This document shows positions 1 to 8,243 of a stretch of DNA of 64,000 nt, piece after piece. Each line of letters begins with the position of its first letter. Positions within the stretch are counted from its first letter, which is position 1. The notes under the pieces were generated by a model, which saw only the letters and a program-made list of their open reading frames with translations, ran no database searches and was not told the DNA's origin. The DNA comes from Clostridia bacterium. GTDB taxonomy: Bacteria; Bacillota; Clostridia; UBA1381. The stretch is from assembly GCA_017621875.1 (NCBI GenBank), contig JAGASE010000001.1, positions 372,001-436,000 on the forward strand, in the 5' to 3' direction. Position numbers and translations under genes: made by a program.

Positions 1-123
1 GGAGCGGCCGGCGGTGCAGGCTTTAATCCGAATGACGCACAGGCAGGAGGAGCAGCCGGCGGACCTACAGGCGACAATGTTTATGAGGCTGATTACAGAG
101 AAGTGGATAACGACAATAAATAA
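1..123 (+). CDS. dnaK: Hsp70 chaperone DnaK, C-terminal end (partial)
   Basis: Reading frame 1 is open from the window edge to a TAA at 121-123 and encodes about 40 residues: a Gly/Ala-rich disordered stretch followed by an acidic tail (YEADYREVDNDNK). This is the typical end of bacterial DnaK, where the flexible tail follows the substrate-binding lid. The next gene is dnaJ in the same direction, the usual dnaK-dnaJ order. The ATPase and substrate-binding domains lie outside the window, so the call rests on the tail and on context. Confidence 0.85.
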   Translation, partial: GAAGGAGFNPNDAQAGGAAGGPTGDNVYEADYREVDNDNK

Positions 124-138
124 TTGCAAGACAAGAAT

Positions 139-164
139 AGGGCGGCGGAAACGTTCGCCCTTTT
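139..164 (+). terminator. dnaK-dnaJ intergenic hairpin with T-run
   Basis: A GC-rich stem (AGGGCG at 139-144 with CGCCCT at 156-161, loop centred on GGAAAC) is followed by TTTT. It sits between the dnaK stop and the dnaJ ribosome binding site. It is probably a partial terminator that lowers dnaJ expression relative to dnaK, or an RNA processing or stability element. Confidence 0.55.
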
Positions 165-190
165 GTCAGTAAATTTATGAGGTGAAAATT

Positions 191-1333
191 GTGGCTGATA
201 AAAGAGATTATTATGAGGTATTAGGTGTACAAAAGGGTGCATCAGCCGATGAAATAAAAAAGGCCTACCGCAAGGAGGCAAAAAAATACCACCCCGACCT
301 TCACCCCGGTGATAAGGCTTGTGAGGCGAAGTTTAAAGAGGTAAACGAGGCATACGAGGTGCTTTCGGACAGCGATAAAAAAGCGAGATATGACCAGTTT
401 GGTCATGCAGGAGTTGACCCGAACTTCGGTGCAGGCGGTGCGGGAGCAGGCGGCTATGGCGGCTTTGGAGATTTTAGTGATATCTTCTCGGATATTTTCG
501 GGGGTTTTGGCGGTTTTGGCGGAGGCGGCAGCCGCAGAAACGGGCCGAGACGCGGTGCGGATATCCGCAAGGTTGTCGAGCTTACGTTTGAAGAAGCAGC
601 TTTTGGCTGCAAGAAAAAGCTCACCATTGATAAAATGGAGGACTGCAGCACCTGTCATGGCAGCGGTGCAAAACCGGGCACAAGCCCTGTGACCTGCGGA
701 CGCTGCGGCGGCAGCGGTCAGGTTACAACTCAGACCAGGACGCCTTTGGGATATATGAGAAACGTTTCGGTATGTCCTGAATGCCGCGGTGAGGGTAAGA
801 TTATAAAAGAGCCTTGTACGGAATGTCGAGGCAGCGGAAAGGTACGCGTTTCAAAAACGATTGAGGTGGATATTCCACAGGGTATTAACGATGGACAGAC
901 AATGCAGATTTCAGGAGCCGGTGAGCCGGGAACAAGAGGCGGTGCTCCGGGAGATTTGCTGATTACTATTCGTCTTAAAAAACATAACATATTTACGCGT
1001 GATGAGTTTGATGTATACATTACAATCCCGATAACCTTTGTTCAGGCGGCACTCGGAGCATGTATAAAGGTGCCTACTATAAGCGGCGTTGTGGAATATG
1101 ACATTCCGCCGGAAACACAGACAGGAAGTGTGTTCAGACTTCGCGGCAAGGGAATCCCATATATCCGCGGCAAGGGCAGGGGCGACCAGTATGTGACAGT
1201 TGAGGTGGAAACACCGAAAAACCTCACGCAAAGTCAAAAGGACCTGCTTCGTGAGTTTGACGGAAGTCTGGAGGAAAAGAACTACAAAAAGCGTAAGGGC
1301 TTTATAGATACGATGAAGGAAATTTTTAAGTGA
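191..1333 (+). CDS. dnaJ: Chaperone DnaJ (Hsp40 co-chaperone)
   Basis: DnaJ stimulates the ATPase of DnaK and delivers unfolded substrates. The N-terminal J domain carries the HPD tripeptide at about residues 34-36. A Gly/Phe-rich linker of about 60 residues follows, then the zinc-binding domain with four CxxCxGxG repeats ([32 protein letters not shown]), then the C-terminal substrate-binding beta domains. The length, 380 residues, is normal. I chose the GTG at 191 (protein starting [11 protein letters not shown]) over the in-frame GTG at 182, because AGGTG at 180-184 then has proper spacing and the start matches the family. Its TGA overlaps the start of the next gene, so the two are translationally coupled. 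Confidence 0.97.
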   Translation: MADKRDYYEVLGVQKGASADEIKKAYRKEAKKYHPDLHPGDKACEAKFKEVNEAYEVLSDSDKKARYDQFGHAGVDPNFGAGGAGAGGYGGFGDFSDIFSDIFGGFGGFGGGGSRRNGPRRGADIRKVVELTFEEAAFGCKKKLTIDKMEDCSTCHGSGAKPGTSPVTCGRCGGSGQVTTQTRTPLGYMRNVSVCPECRGEGKIIKEPCTECRGSGKVRVSKTIEVDIPQGINDGQTMQISGAGEPGTRGGAPGDLLITIRLKKHNIFTRDEFDVYITIPITFVQAALGACIKVPTISGVVEYDIPPETQTGSVFRLRGKGIPYIRGKGRGDQYVTVEVETPKNLTQSQKDLLREFDGSLEEKNYKKRKGFIDTMKEIFK

Positions 1334-1890
1334 TGGAAGCTTTGAAAATAAGGGTTGAAGACTTAAATGATGAAAAAATAAAAAGCCTTGCGGCAGGGGA
1401 TTCCGTCCTGCTGTCGGGCGTGATTTACACTGCACGTGATGCGGCACATGAGCGTATGGTGAAAAATTACGAAAAGGGAATAGATTTTCCCTTTGATATA
1501 AAGGGACAGGCGATTTATTACGCAGGACCTTGTCCTGCAAAGCCCGGCGAGGTAATCGGCTCATGCGGACCGACAACTGCAGGAAGAATGGACGCCTACA
1601 CGCCACTGCTTTTAGATAAGGGCTTAAAGATAATGATAGGCAAGGGTGCGAGAAGCAGTGAGGTTGTGGATGCAATCCGCCGCAATAACTGCGTTTATTT
1701 GGGGGCAATCGGCGGAGCAGGTGCGTTAATTGCCGAATGTATAAAAAAGGTCCGCGTAATTGCATACGATGACCTTGGAACCGAGGCTATTCGTGAAATG
1801 TACGTGGAGGATTTTCCATGTACGGTGCTGATTGACAGCGACGGTAATAACATTTACGAAATCGGTCAGGAAAAGTACCGCGAAATCTAA
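1330..1890 (+). CDS. fumB: Class I fumarate hydratase beta subunit (hydro-lyase C-terminal domain)
   Basis: This is the beta subunit of a two-subunit, oxygen-sensitive 4Fe-4S fumarase (or the related L(+)-tartrate dehydratase), which interconverts fumarate and malate. The family signature GPTTAGRMD is present, followed by [10 protein letters not shown], and the length (about 186 residues) fits a stand-alone beta subunit. The start is GTG at 1330 or ATG at 1333, overlapping the dnaJ stop. The alpha subunit, which holds the iron-sulfur cysteines, is not in the window; it usually lies directly upstream, where dnaJ sits here. Fumarase is more likely than tartrate dehydratase, but sequence reading alone cannot separate them. 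It converges with the next gene, whose end overlaps by 4 bases. Confidence 0.88.
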   Translation: MMEALKIRVEDLNDEKIKSLAAGDSVLLSGVIYTARDAAHERMVKNYEKGIDFPFDIKGQAIYYAGPCPAKPGEVIGSCGPTTAGRMDAYTPLLLDKGLKIMIGKGARSSEVVDAIRRNNCVYLGAIGGAGALIAECIKKVRVIAYDDLGTEAIREMYVEDFPCTVLIDSDGNNIYEIGQEKYREI

Positions 1891-2750
1891 AGCTTCAGCT
1901 TGGAAAAAAACTCACGTGTAGAAAGTCTGCCGTCTCGGTTATACCGCTTTAAAAGATAAAGGCAGTCGGAGTCGCGGGTTATTCGGTTGATGCCTTCGGT
2001 GCATGAAAACGTGATCAAAAAGCCCATTTTTTTAAGCACACGCGTGCTGTCACGGCTGTAACTGCCGAAAGGATATGTATAAATTATAGGACGAAAATTG
2101 CAGTTGGAGTAAAATACCGACTGCATTTTTTGTGTGTCTTGATGAAATGCAGTTATATAGTCAAGCGTGCTTTCGTTTTTGTTTTTCTGCGTACCGTAGC
2201 GTGCATTGCTGATTGTATGAAAGCCGTAGGAATGATTTCCGAATTCAATATACGGTGTTTCGGAAAGCTCCTTTACATCGCACCAACGCAGATAGCTGTA
2301 GGCAGGGTGCGTGATATTGCTCTCGGTATATTCGTCGGTATAGCTTCCGACAATCGAGAAGACAGCACAGGCATTGTGCTTTTGTAAAATAGGCAGTATG
2401 TATTCATAATTGTTATACATACCATCGTCAAAGGTGATGATTACGGGCTTTTCGGGAAGCTGACCATCTGCATAAACGTAGCGGACAAGCTGCTTTGCAG
2501 AAACAGTCTGGTAGCCCTTTTCTTCAAGATATATAAGGTCCTCTTCAAATTTCTGAGGAGTAATTGTGTACTTTCCGGTGCGGCTTGTGTCCTTTAAAAC
2601 ACAGTGATACATAAGCACAGGTAAATCTACATCTTCCTCCTCGTTGAAGGCAGGAAAAGAACCGCTGTTTTTTGCGACAAGGGCTGCGAGAAGGACAGCA
2701 ATAGCTATGACAGGAGCTAAAAATTTTTTGAAGACTGTTTTTGTATTCAT
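1887..2750 (-). CDS. Membrane-anchored or secreted polysaccharide deacetylase (NodB domain)
   Basis: This predicted carbohydrate esterase family 4 enzyme of 287 residues probably removes acetyl groups from peptidoglycan or an exopolysaccharide outside the cell. An N-terminal hydrophobic segment at about residues 10-26 acts as a signal anchor. The NodB domain follows, with the metal-binding motif TFDDG and a second motif HSYGFH that supplies metal-binding histidines. The region before the domain (LPVLMYHCV) is typical of this secreted deacetylase group. It stands alone, convergent with the fumarase subunit, and has about 250 bases of non-coding DNA upstream. The substrate cannot be told from sequence. 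Confidence 0.88.
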   Translation of the reverse strand: MNTKTVFKKFLAPVIAIAVLLAALVAKNSGSFPAFNEEEDVDLPVLMYHCVLKDTSRTGKYTITPQKFEEDLIYLEEKGYQTVSAKQLVRYVYADGQLPEKPVIITFDDGMYNNYEYILPILQKHNACAVFSIVGSYTDEYTESNITHPAYSYLRWCDVKELSETPYIEFGNHSYGFHTISNARYGTQKNKNESTLDYITAFHQDTQKMQSVFYSNCNFRPIIYTYPFGSYSRDSTRVLKKMGFLITFSCTEGINRITRDSDCLYLLKRYNRDGRLSTREFFSKLKL

Positions 2751-2949
2751 TTAATCACCCAATATTATCATATGTGTTTTTTCGGTGCAAAAGTACATTA
2801 CCGCGTGGACATTTGGGAAAATATGTAATGCAATATTTCTGCGACATAAACTTAATATAAGTAATACGAAATATATGTGTTTTTTCTTTTGGCAAAAATG
2901 TTATACTCTTTAAAAGCATATGTTTTGTATACGCTTCGATTTGTCGCTA

Positions 2950-2985
2950 AACAAAAAAATCCGCATATTTGCGGATTTTTTTGTT
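2950..2985 (-). terminator. Terminator of the ogg-fba operon
   Basis: Perfect 15-base arms (AACAAAAAAATCCGC at 2950-2964 and its complement at 2971-2985) flank a 6-base loop, with A and T runs on both sides. It lies just past the fba stop on the minus strand and could act in both directions. Confidence 0.85.
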
Positions 2986-2998
2986 TATAGCTATTTGC

Positions 2999-3862
2999 TT
3001 ATGCCTTATTGATTGAGCCGAACAGCTCCATTTTTTCCTTAACGATAACCTTGATAGCCTCAAAGCCCGGAGCCAGAAGCTTTCTCGGGTCAAAGCCCTT
3101 ACCTTCCAAATCCTTGCCTGCTTCGATATACTTTCTTGTAGCCTCCTGGAAGTAAAGCTGACATTCTGTGTTTACGTTGATTTTAGCAACGCCCAAAGAA
3201 ATCGCCTTCTGAATCATGTCGGCAGGGATTCCTGTACCGCCGTGGAGAACGAGCGGAAGGTCGCCGATTTTTTCCTTTGTTGCGGCAAGTGCGTCAAAGT
3301 CAAGACCCTTCCAGTTTTCAGGATATTTTCCATGAATATTACCGATACCTGCAGCTAAGAAATCAATTCCGAGGTCTGCAATCATCTTACATTCGTTAGG
3401 GTCAGCAACCTCGCCTGCACCTACAACGCCGTCTTCTTCACCGCCGATTGAGCCTACCTCAGCCTCAAGTGAAATACCCTTTGAGTGGCAGATTTCAACC
3501 AATTCCTTTGTTTTTGCGATGTTTTCCTCGATAGGATAGTGTGAACCGTCGAACATGATTGAAGAGAAGCCTGCTTCAATACACTTTTTAGCACCGTCGT
3601 ATGAGCCATGGTCCAAGTGAAGAGCAACCGGTACTGTAATGCCCATTTCCTCTATCATAGCGGAAACCATTGCCGACACAGTCTTAAAACCTGTCATATA
3701 CTTTCCTGCACCCTCTGAAACGCCCAGTATTACAGGTGAATTATTTTCCTGAGCTGTCTGCAGAATGGCTTTTGTCCATTCCAAATTGTTTATGTTAAAT
3801 TGACCAACGGCGTATTTGCCGCTAACTGCCTTATTTAACATTTCTGTTGCTGAAACCAACAT
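2999..3862 (-). CDS. fba: Class II fructose-1,6-bisphosphate aldolase
   Basis: This zinc-dependent glycolytic and gluconeogenic enzyme cleaves fructose-1,6-bisphosphate into glyceraldehyde-3-phosphate and dihydroxyacetone phosphate. Class II motifs are visible: LHLDHGS with the catalytic Asp and a zinc His, EAEVGS with a metal-linked Glu, VLHGGTGI with a zinc His and the phosphate-binding glycines, and KINVNTE. The length, 287 residues, is typical. A good Shine-Dalgarno (AAGGAGG on the minus strand) precedes ATG at 3862. It is the last gene of a three-gene leftward operon, 30 bases after the zinc-ribbon gene, and ends at a strong terminator. A tagatose-bisphosphate aldolase is a less likely alternative. 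Confidence 0.95.
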   Translation of the reverse strand: MLVSATEMLNKAVSGKYAVGQFNINNLEWTKAILQTAQENNSPVILGVSEGAGKYMTGFKTVSAMVSAMIEEMGITVPVALHLDHGSYDGAKKCIEAGFSSIMFDGSHYPIEENIAKTKELVEICHSKGISLEAEVGSIGGEEDGVVGAGEVADPNECKMIADLGIDFLAAGIGNIHGKYPENWKGLDFDALAATKEKIGDLPLVLHGGTGIPADMIQKAISLGVAKINVNTECQLYFQEATRKYIEAGKDLEGKGFDPRKLLAPGFEAIKVIVKEKMELFGSINKA

Positions 3863-3892
3863 TTTATTTTCCTCCTTGTGAAAAAATATTTA

Positions 3893-4489
3893 TTAATCAA
3901 GCACAATAGTGCTTGCATTTAACAGTAGATTGAGGCTTTCCTCGGTTGCCGGAATATCCTTTACTCTGGCACAATCGCGGCAGCGGAGTGTGATTTTTTC
4001 GCTGTCAATCTCGATTGAAATTGCACTGCTTCCGCAGGAGCAGGATACGCCGCCGCTTTTGGCAAGCTCGTTTATCCGCTCAACCGTATCGAAAATCATA
4101 TTAAGCTCGTCGCTTACGGCATATTCTTCGTTCATTTTTATGAACATTTCCTCCTGCTGCTCAATTTCTGCCTTGACAGTATCACGGTCGCCGATAAAAA
4201 GAATTCCTATGCCGGTGTCGGGACAGTGCAGGATAAGCAGCTTGTTCTGCCAAAAGGTTATTTTCTTTATATTAAAAACATGCGGGTCATCGCACATGGG
4301 ACAGTTTACCGAAATAGTATACTTGTCCTTTTTAGGAGTAACCGTAATGCACTGCTCGAAGCAATCTCCACCGCAGGTGAAGGCTGTAGGGGTATTTCCC
4401 GAAAAATCAAACAGATTTATGTCCCGTATAGCTATTGATGAGCAATATGGACAAATATATGCGATTGATTTTTTAAATTCCTTAATCAT
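3893..4489 (-). CDS. Zinc-ribbon protein of unknown function
   Basis: I do not recognise a named family. The 198-residue protein has several paired cysteines: CPYC near residue 13, CGGDCFEQC near 39, CPMC near 64, and a late CSCG with CRDC. This suggests two or three zinc ribbons, similar in layout to CpXC-type proteins. A Glu/Met-rich helical segment (about residues 105-150) separates the N- and C-terminal ribbons. It starts 2 bases after the ogg stop, and fba follows 30 bases later, so it is co-transcribed with a DNA-repair glycosylase and a glycolytic enzyme. No catalytic motif is visible; nucleic-acid or protein binding is a guess. Confidence 0.75.
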   Translation of the reverse strand: MIKEFKKSIAYICPYCSSIAIRDINLFDFSGNTPTAFTCGGDCFEQCITVTPKKDKYTISVNCPMCDDPHVFNIKKITFWQNKLLILHCPDTGIGILFIGDRDTVKAEIEQQEEMFIKMNEEYAVSDELNMIFDTVERINELAKSGGVSCSCGSSAISIEIDSEKITLRCRDCARVKDIPATEESLNLLLNASTIVLD

Positions 4490-4491
4490 AT

Positions 4492-5358
4492 CTAAATTCC
4501 TATCTTGTTTTCTCTTGCCCAGTAGAACAGATATTGTTGAGCAAAGCCGCCGAGCGTTCCGAATTTTTCTGCAGCAAAATCTGCAATGATATCCTTTGTC
4601 TGCTCGCCGTCAAAATAGCAATGCTCCATTATACGCTTTATCCAGACATCAATGGGAAAGCTTGAATATTTTTCGAGACTGAACAAAAGCACGCATTCCG
4701 CGACCTTGTTACCAACGCCGTTTAGCTTTAAAAGCTCGGTCTTAGCATATTCCAAAGATGCCCTTTTTAAACATTCAAGGTCAAGCTGACCGCACTTGAC
4801 GCATTTTGCGGCACCAAGTATGTATTTATCCCGAAATCCCGCCTTTATAACTCCCAGCTCCTCAAGTGAAAGGGCAGAAAGCCTTTCTGCGGTTGGAAAG
4901 CTGTAATAATCCTCGCCGAGATATGTTATTTTTTCTCCGAAATTAACGCAGAGAGAGTCAATAATTTTTTTTATTCTCGGAATATTGTTGCTTGCGGAGA
5001 TTATGAAAGAAATAAGACATTCAAACGGCTCTTGATTGAGTATACGTATGCCTCCGCCGAAGCTTATTGCCTCCTGCATGATTTTGTCACTGCTAAGTGT
5101 TTTTTTGATTTCGGAATAATCCCTGTCCATATCAAAATAATGACTCCAGATTCTGTTCCAATCGTCGAGTGATGTTTCGTGAAGAATTATATCCTCGCCC
5201 TCTTGGGTAATTTTGAGAACTCGTCCGAAAGCAACGCCGATATAGCCGCCGCTGCACTTATTCCAGCGAAAGCACTGACCGCATTCAAAGGTTTGTACAA
5301 GGTCAAAATCACAAGCGTTTTGCAGTATTAAATTGTTATCTTTTTCATAAATATTCAT
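4492..5358 (-). CDS. ogg: 8-oxoguanine DNA glycosylase/AP lyase (Ogg1 type)
   Basis: A bifunctional base-excision repair enzyme that removes 8-oxoguanine paired with cytosine and nicks the abasic site. The 288-residue protein has the N-terminal Ogg domain (FECGQCFRW near residue 25) and then the helix-hairpin-helix GPD domain. In that domain LNGVGNKVAECVLLFSL carries the catalytic Lys (in GNKVAEC), and FPIDVWIKR supplies the conserved Asp. This architecture matches the Ogg proteins found in clostridia and eukaryotes rather than Fpg/MutM. It heads the leftward operon with the zinc-ribbon gene and fba. Confidence 0.93.
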   Translation of the reverse strand: MNIYEKDNNLILQNACDFDLVQTFECGQCFRWNKCSGGYIGVAFGRVLKITQEGEDIILHETSLDDWNRIWSHYFDMDRDYSEIKKTLSSDKIMQEAISFGGGIRILNQEPFECLISFIISASNNIPRIKKIIDSLCVNFGEKITYLGEDYYSFPTAERLSALSLEELGVIKAGFRDKYILGAAKCVKCGQLDLECLKRASLEYAKTELLKLNGVGNKVAECVLLFSLEKYSSFPIDVWIKRIMEHCYFDGEQTKDIIADFAAEKFGTLGGFAQQYLFYWARENKIGI

Positions 5359-5424
5359 AACTATATTAGTATAACATAAAATTGTAATATTATCAATAAT
5401 TTTAGAAAAAATTGTATAAAATAA

Positions 5425-5452
5425 TAGACAACAGCGTATTTTGTGGTATAAT
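5425..5452 (+). promoter_or_regulatory. Sigma-A-like promoter for the M18 aminopeptidase
   Basis: TAGACA at 5425-5430 and TATAAT at 5447-5452 are separated by 16 bases, 34 bases before the gene start. Confidence 0.55.
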
Positions 5453-5485
5453 ATCAGTAGAAGTTGATGGATATGGAAAGGAACA

Positions 5486-6898
5486 ATGGAAATGAACGAA
5501 AAGGAATTTTATAAAAAGCTTGCATATAAGACAAAAAACGTATATGAGCAGCTTTCAGCGGACGAACGCAGAGAAATGATGGATATGTGCGATGAGTACA
5601 GGGTATTTCTTGACGCAGGCAAAACCGAGCGTGAATGTGTGAATGAGGCTGTAAAGATGGCGGAGGCAAACGGCTTTGTACCTTTTAAGAGCAAGGACAG
5701 CTTAAAGCCTGGCGACAGGATTTATTTTATCAATCGAAAGAAAAATATTCTGCTTGCAGTAATCGGTGAGCGTGATATAGAAGAAGGCGTTAATATCGTA
5801 GGTGCACATATAGATTCGCCAAGACTTGACTTAAAGCAAAATCCGCTTTATCAGTCAAAGGAAATGGCACTTTTGAAAACGCACTATTACGGCGGAATTA
5901 AAAAGTATCAGTGGACTGCAATGCCGCTTGCAATTCATGGTGTTGCATATACTAAGGACGGCGAGCAGGTGGAAATCTGTATCGGTGAAAGGGAAGAAGA
6001 CCCTGTTTTCTGCATAACAGACCTTCTGCCGCACTTGGCAAAGGATCAGATGGCGAAAAAGCTCGGTGACGCCATTGAGGGCGAATCGCTGAATATTCTG
6101 ATTGGCGGAATGGGCATAAACGGCAGCGATATTGACGACAGCGTAAAATATAATGTGCTGAACATTTTAAATATAACCTACGGAATCACAGAGGAATCCT
6201 TCCTGAGTGCTGAGCTTGAGCTTGTGCCGAGCCAGAAGGCGAAAAACGTCGGTATTGACAACAGCTTTGTGGGTGCATACGGTCAGGACGACAGAGTGTG
6301 TGCATTTACTGCTATGAAGAGTATTTTCGAGGTGGAAATCCCGCAAAGAACCGCAATGTGTCTGCTTGTTGACAAGGAGGAAATCGGCTCTACGGGAAAT
6401 ACCGGTATGCTGTCAAAATTCTTCGATATGGCAGTTGCAGAGCTTATAGAAAAGCTGACGGGAAAGTGCGATATGGTGACATATAATCGGGTTATACGAA
6501 ATTCTGCATGCATGTCCAGCGACGTAAGTGCGGCGGTTGACCCGAACTATGAAAGTGCTTTTGAAAGACAAAATTCCTCTTATGCCGGAAGGGGTATGGC
6601 ACTGATGAAATATACAGGCTCACGCGGAAAATCAGGTGCCTCCGATGCTTCTGCCGAGTTTGTACATGAAATTGTTTCGATTATGAACAAAAACAACGTT
6701 GTGTGGCAGACGTGCGAGCTTGGAAAGGTTGACCAGGGAGGCGGCGGAACTATTGCGATGTATGTTGCAAACTTAAATATGGACGTAATAGACTGTGGCG
6801 TTCCTGTACTTTCGATGCATTCGCCGTTTGAGGTTACGGCAAAGGGTGATATCTATATGGCGTACAAGGCGTATGCTGCATTCTATAAGGACAGATAG
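5486..6898 (+). CDS. M18 family zinc aminopeptidase
   Basis: A cytosolic dinuclear-zinc aminopeptidase that trims N-terminal residues from peptides. The 470-residue product has the M18 metal and catalytic motifs in order: GAHIDSPRLDL (first zinc His and catalytic Asp), DNSFVGAYGQDDRVCAF (bridging Asp), DKEEIGSTGNTG (catalytic and zinc Glu), and a late VLSMHSPFEV (zinc His). It belongs to the longer, clostridial type of M18 enzyme. ATG at 5486 or 5492 are both possible; GGAAAGGAAC lies just upstream. It is monocistronic with its own promoter and faces away from the ogg operon. Confidence 0.95.
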   Translation: MEMNEKEFYKKLAYKTKNVYEQLSADERREMMDMCDEYRVFLDAGKTERECVNEAVKMAEANGFVPFKSKDSLKPGDRIYFINRKKNILLAVIGERDIEEGVNIVGAHIDSPRLDLKQNPLYQSKEMALLKTHYYGGIKKYQWTAMPLAIHGVAYTKDGEQVEICIGEREEDPVFCITDLLPHLAKDQMAKKLGDAIEGESLNILIGGMGINGSDIDDSVKYNVLNILNITYGITEESFLSAELELVPSQKAKNVGIDNSFVGAYGQDDRVCAFTAMKSIFEVEIPQRTAMCLLVDKEEIGSTGNTGMLSKFFDMAVAELIEKLTGKCDMVTYNRVIRNSACMSSDVSAAVDPNYESAFERQNSSYAGRGMALMKYTGSRGKSGASDASAEFVHEIVSIMNKNNVVWQTCELGKVDQGGGGTIAMYVANLNMDVIDCGVPVLSMHSPFEVTAKGDIYMAYKAYAAFYKDR

Positions 6899-6943
6899 GC
6901 TATTATAAGGAGTCGGAGTAAGCTGCTTCGGCTCTTTCATTCG

Positions 6944-6972
6944 TTGACATAAAAACGAAAATGTGGTATACT
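6944..6972 (+). promoter_or_regulatory. Sigma-A promoter for the Mrp gene
   Basis: TTGACA at 6944-6949 and TATACT at 6967-6972 with a 17-base spacer, about 43 bases before the start codon. Confidence 0.75.
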
Positions 6973-7014
6973 TACAAAAAATAATCTAAGGCAGTACATA
7001 AAGGAGAAATTAAA

Positions 7015-7851
7015 ATGAGTGAAGGATGTAGTCATAATTGTGAAAGCTGCTCCGCAAACTGCGGAGAGAGAACTGCGGAATCTCTGTTGGAAAGACCGCA
7101 TGAGCTTTCAAATATAAAAAAGGTTATAGGAATTGTAAGCGGAAAGGGCGGCGTAGGAAAATCGTTGGTAACGGCTTTGCTTGCCGTTACTGCACAGAGA
7201 GCCGGATATAAAACCGCGGTGCTTGATGCCGATATTACAGGTCCGTCTGTTCCCAAAATGTTTGGAATAAAGGAAAAAGCACAGGGCACAGAGCTGGGGC
7301 TTTTGCCGGTAAGAAGTAAAATGGGAACTGATATCATGTCGGTCAATCTGCTTTTAGAGGACGAAAGCGATCCGGTAGTGTGGAGAGGCCCTGTGATAGG
7401 CGGAACGGTAAAGCAATTCTGGACCGACGTTATATGGGGCGATGTGGACTTCATGTTTATAGATATGCCGCCGGGAACAGGCGATGTTCCGCTCACGGTT
7501 TTCCAGTCCATTCCGGTTGACGGTATAATAATAGTGGCTTCGCCGCAGGAACTTGTTTCTATGATTGTTGAAAAGGCTGTAAAAATGGCGAAAATGATGA
7601 ATATACCGATTTTAGGCTTGGTTGAAAATATGAGCTATGTAAAATGTCCCGACTGCGGCAAGGAAATAAAACTGTTCGGGGACAGCCATATAGACGAAAC
7701 GGCAGAGAAGCACGAGCTGAAGGTTATAGGGAAAATTCCTGTTGACCCCAAACTGGCAGGTGCATGCGATGCGGGAATGATAGAGCTTTTTGACGGCGAC
7801 TGGCTGGAGGGAATAAATGAAATTCTGGAAAGCATGATAGACGAAAAATAA
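7015..7851 (+). CDS. Mrp/NBP35-family P-loop ATPase, iron-sulfur cluster carrier
   Basis: A MinD-like ATPase thought to bind and transfer iron-sulfur clusters to apoproteins. Of 278 residues, the N-terminus has a cysteine-rich stretch (C-x3-C-x2-C-x3-C at residues 5-15) typical of NBP35-like members. It is followed by a deviant Walker A motif GKGGVGKS, the DMPPGTGD motif, and a C-terminal CPDCGKEI with the CxxC that holds a bridging cluster between protomers. AAGGAG precedes ATG at 7015. It is monocistronic. The cluster targets cannot be deduced; the following importer has its own promoter and riboswitch. Confidence 0.93.
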   Translation: MSEGCSHNCESCSANCGERTAESLLERPHELSNIKKVIGIVSGKGGVGKSLVTALLAVTAQRAGYKTAVLDADITGPSVPKMFGIKEKAQGTELGLLPVRSKMGTDIMSVNLLLEDESDPVVWRGPVIGGTVKQFWTDVIWGDVDFMFIDMPPGTGDVPLTVFQSIPVDGIIIVASPQELVSMIVEKAVKMAKMMNIPILGLVENMSYVKCPDCGKEIKLFGDSHIDETAEKHELKVIGKIPVDPKLAGACDAGMIELFDGDWLEGINEILESMIDEK

Positions 7852-7905
7852 ATTTGCGGCTTGTGAAAAAAAACAGCAGAAGCTTGCCGAAAAATAAAAA
7901 ACATA

Positions 7906-7934
7906 TTGACTTTTAGTCGAAAATATGCCATAAT
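7906..7934 (+). promoter_or_regulatory. Promoter of the lysine riboswitch transcript
   Basis: TTGACT at 7906-7911 and CATAAT at 7929-7934 with a 17-base spacer place the RNA start near 7941, some 35 bases before the riboswitch core. Confidence 0.65.
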
Positions 7935-7977
7935 GATAGACATATAAGAATGTCTGTTCCGTATGAGGAACGGCTAA

Positions 7978-8135
7978 TGGTAGAGGTGCGGCGTTTATAA
8001 GTAATCCGGCTTAATTGACAGGCATCACGCTTGATGAAAGGAAATGCCGCCGAAATGTGCAGCTTCGCCTGAGAGGGTGCATGTTGGGACACAGCAGAAT
8101 ATGTTGTGTACTGCCACAAAAGTGGAGCGCTATCA
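7978..8135 (+). ncRNA. Lysine riboswitch (L-box) aptamer
   Basis: The core elements of the L-box are visible in order: TAGAGGTGCGGC at 7981-7992, AAGTAAT in the first internal loop, GCCGCCGAAA near 8045, a GTTGGGACACAGC...GTTGTG arm, CTGCCACAAAAGTGGAGCGC, and closure by CTATCA at 8130-8135 pairing with TGGTAG at 7978-7983 (helix P1). The five-helix layout matches the B. subtilis lysC leader as I recall it. It senses L-lysine and here sits in front of an amino-acid importer, so it should shut off uptake when lysine is plentiful. Confidence 0.93.
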
Positions 8136-8157
8136 CAGTGGGTATTTTGGCATTTAT

Positions 8158-8199
8158 AAAGCCGTGTACGTTTAACTGTAAGCGTTCGCGGCTTTTTAG
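8158..8199 (+). terminator. Expression-platform terminator of the lysine riboswitch
   Basis: AAAGCCGTGTACG at 8158-8170 pairs imperfectly with CGTTCGCGGCTTT at 8183-8195, followed by TTTTTA. It lies between the aptamer and the first transporter gene, as expected for lysine-induced termination. Confidence 0.75.
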
Positions 8200-8243
8200 C
8201 TGTCAAAAATGCGGAGGACAAAAAATTAAGAGGTGGTAATACT

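Noticed and set aside
911-1765. 284-residue minus-strand frame
   Set aside because: It is antisense to dnaJ and the fumarase subunit, both of which are strongly supported by family motifs.
6901-6943. Terminator after the M18 aminopeptidase
   Set aside because: A nine-position stem (GAGTCGGAG with CTTCGGCTC) is present, but several pairs are G-U and the T-run is broken, so the signal is too weak to list.
8015-8239. 74-residue frame inside the importer leader
   Set aside because: It spans the lysine riboswitch and its terminator; the structured RNA explains the sequence.
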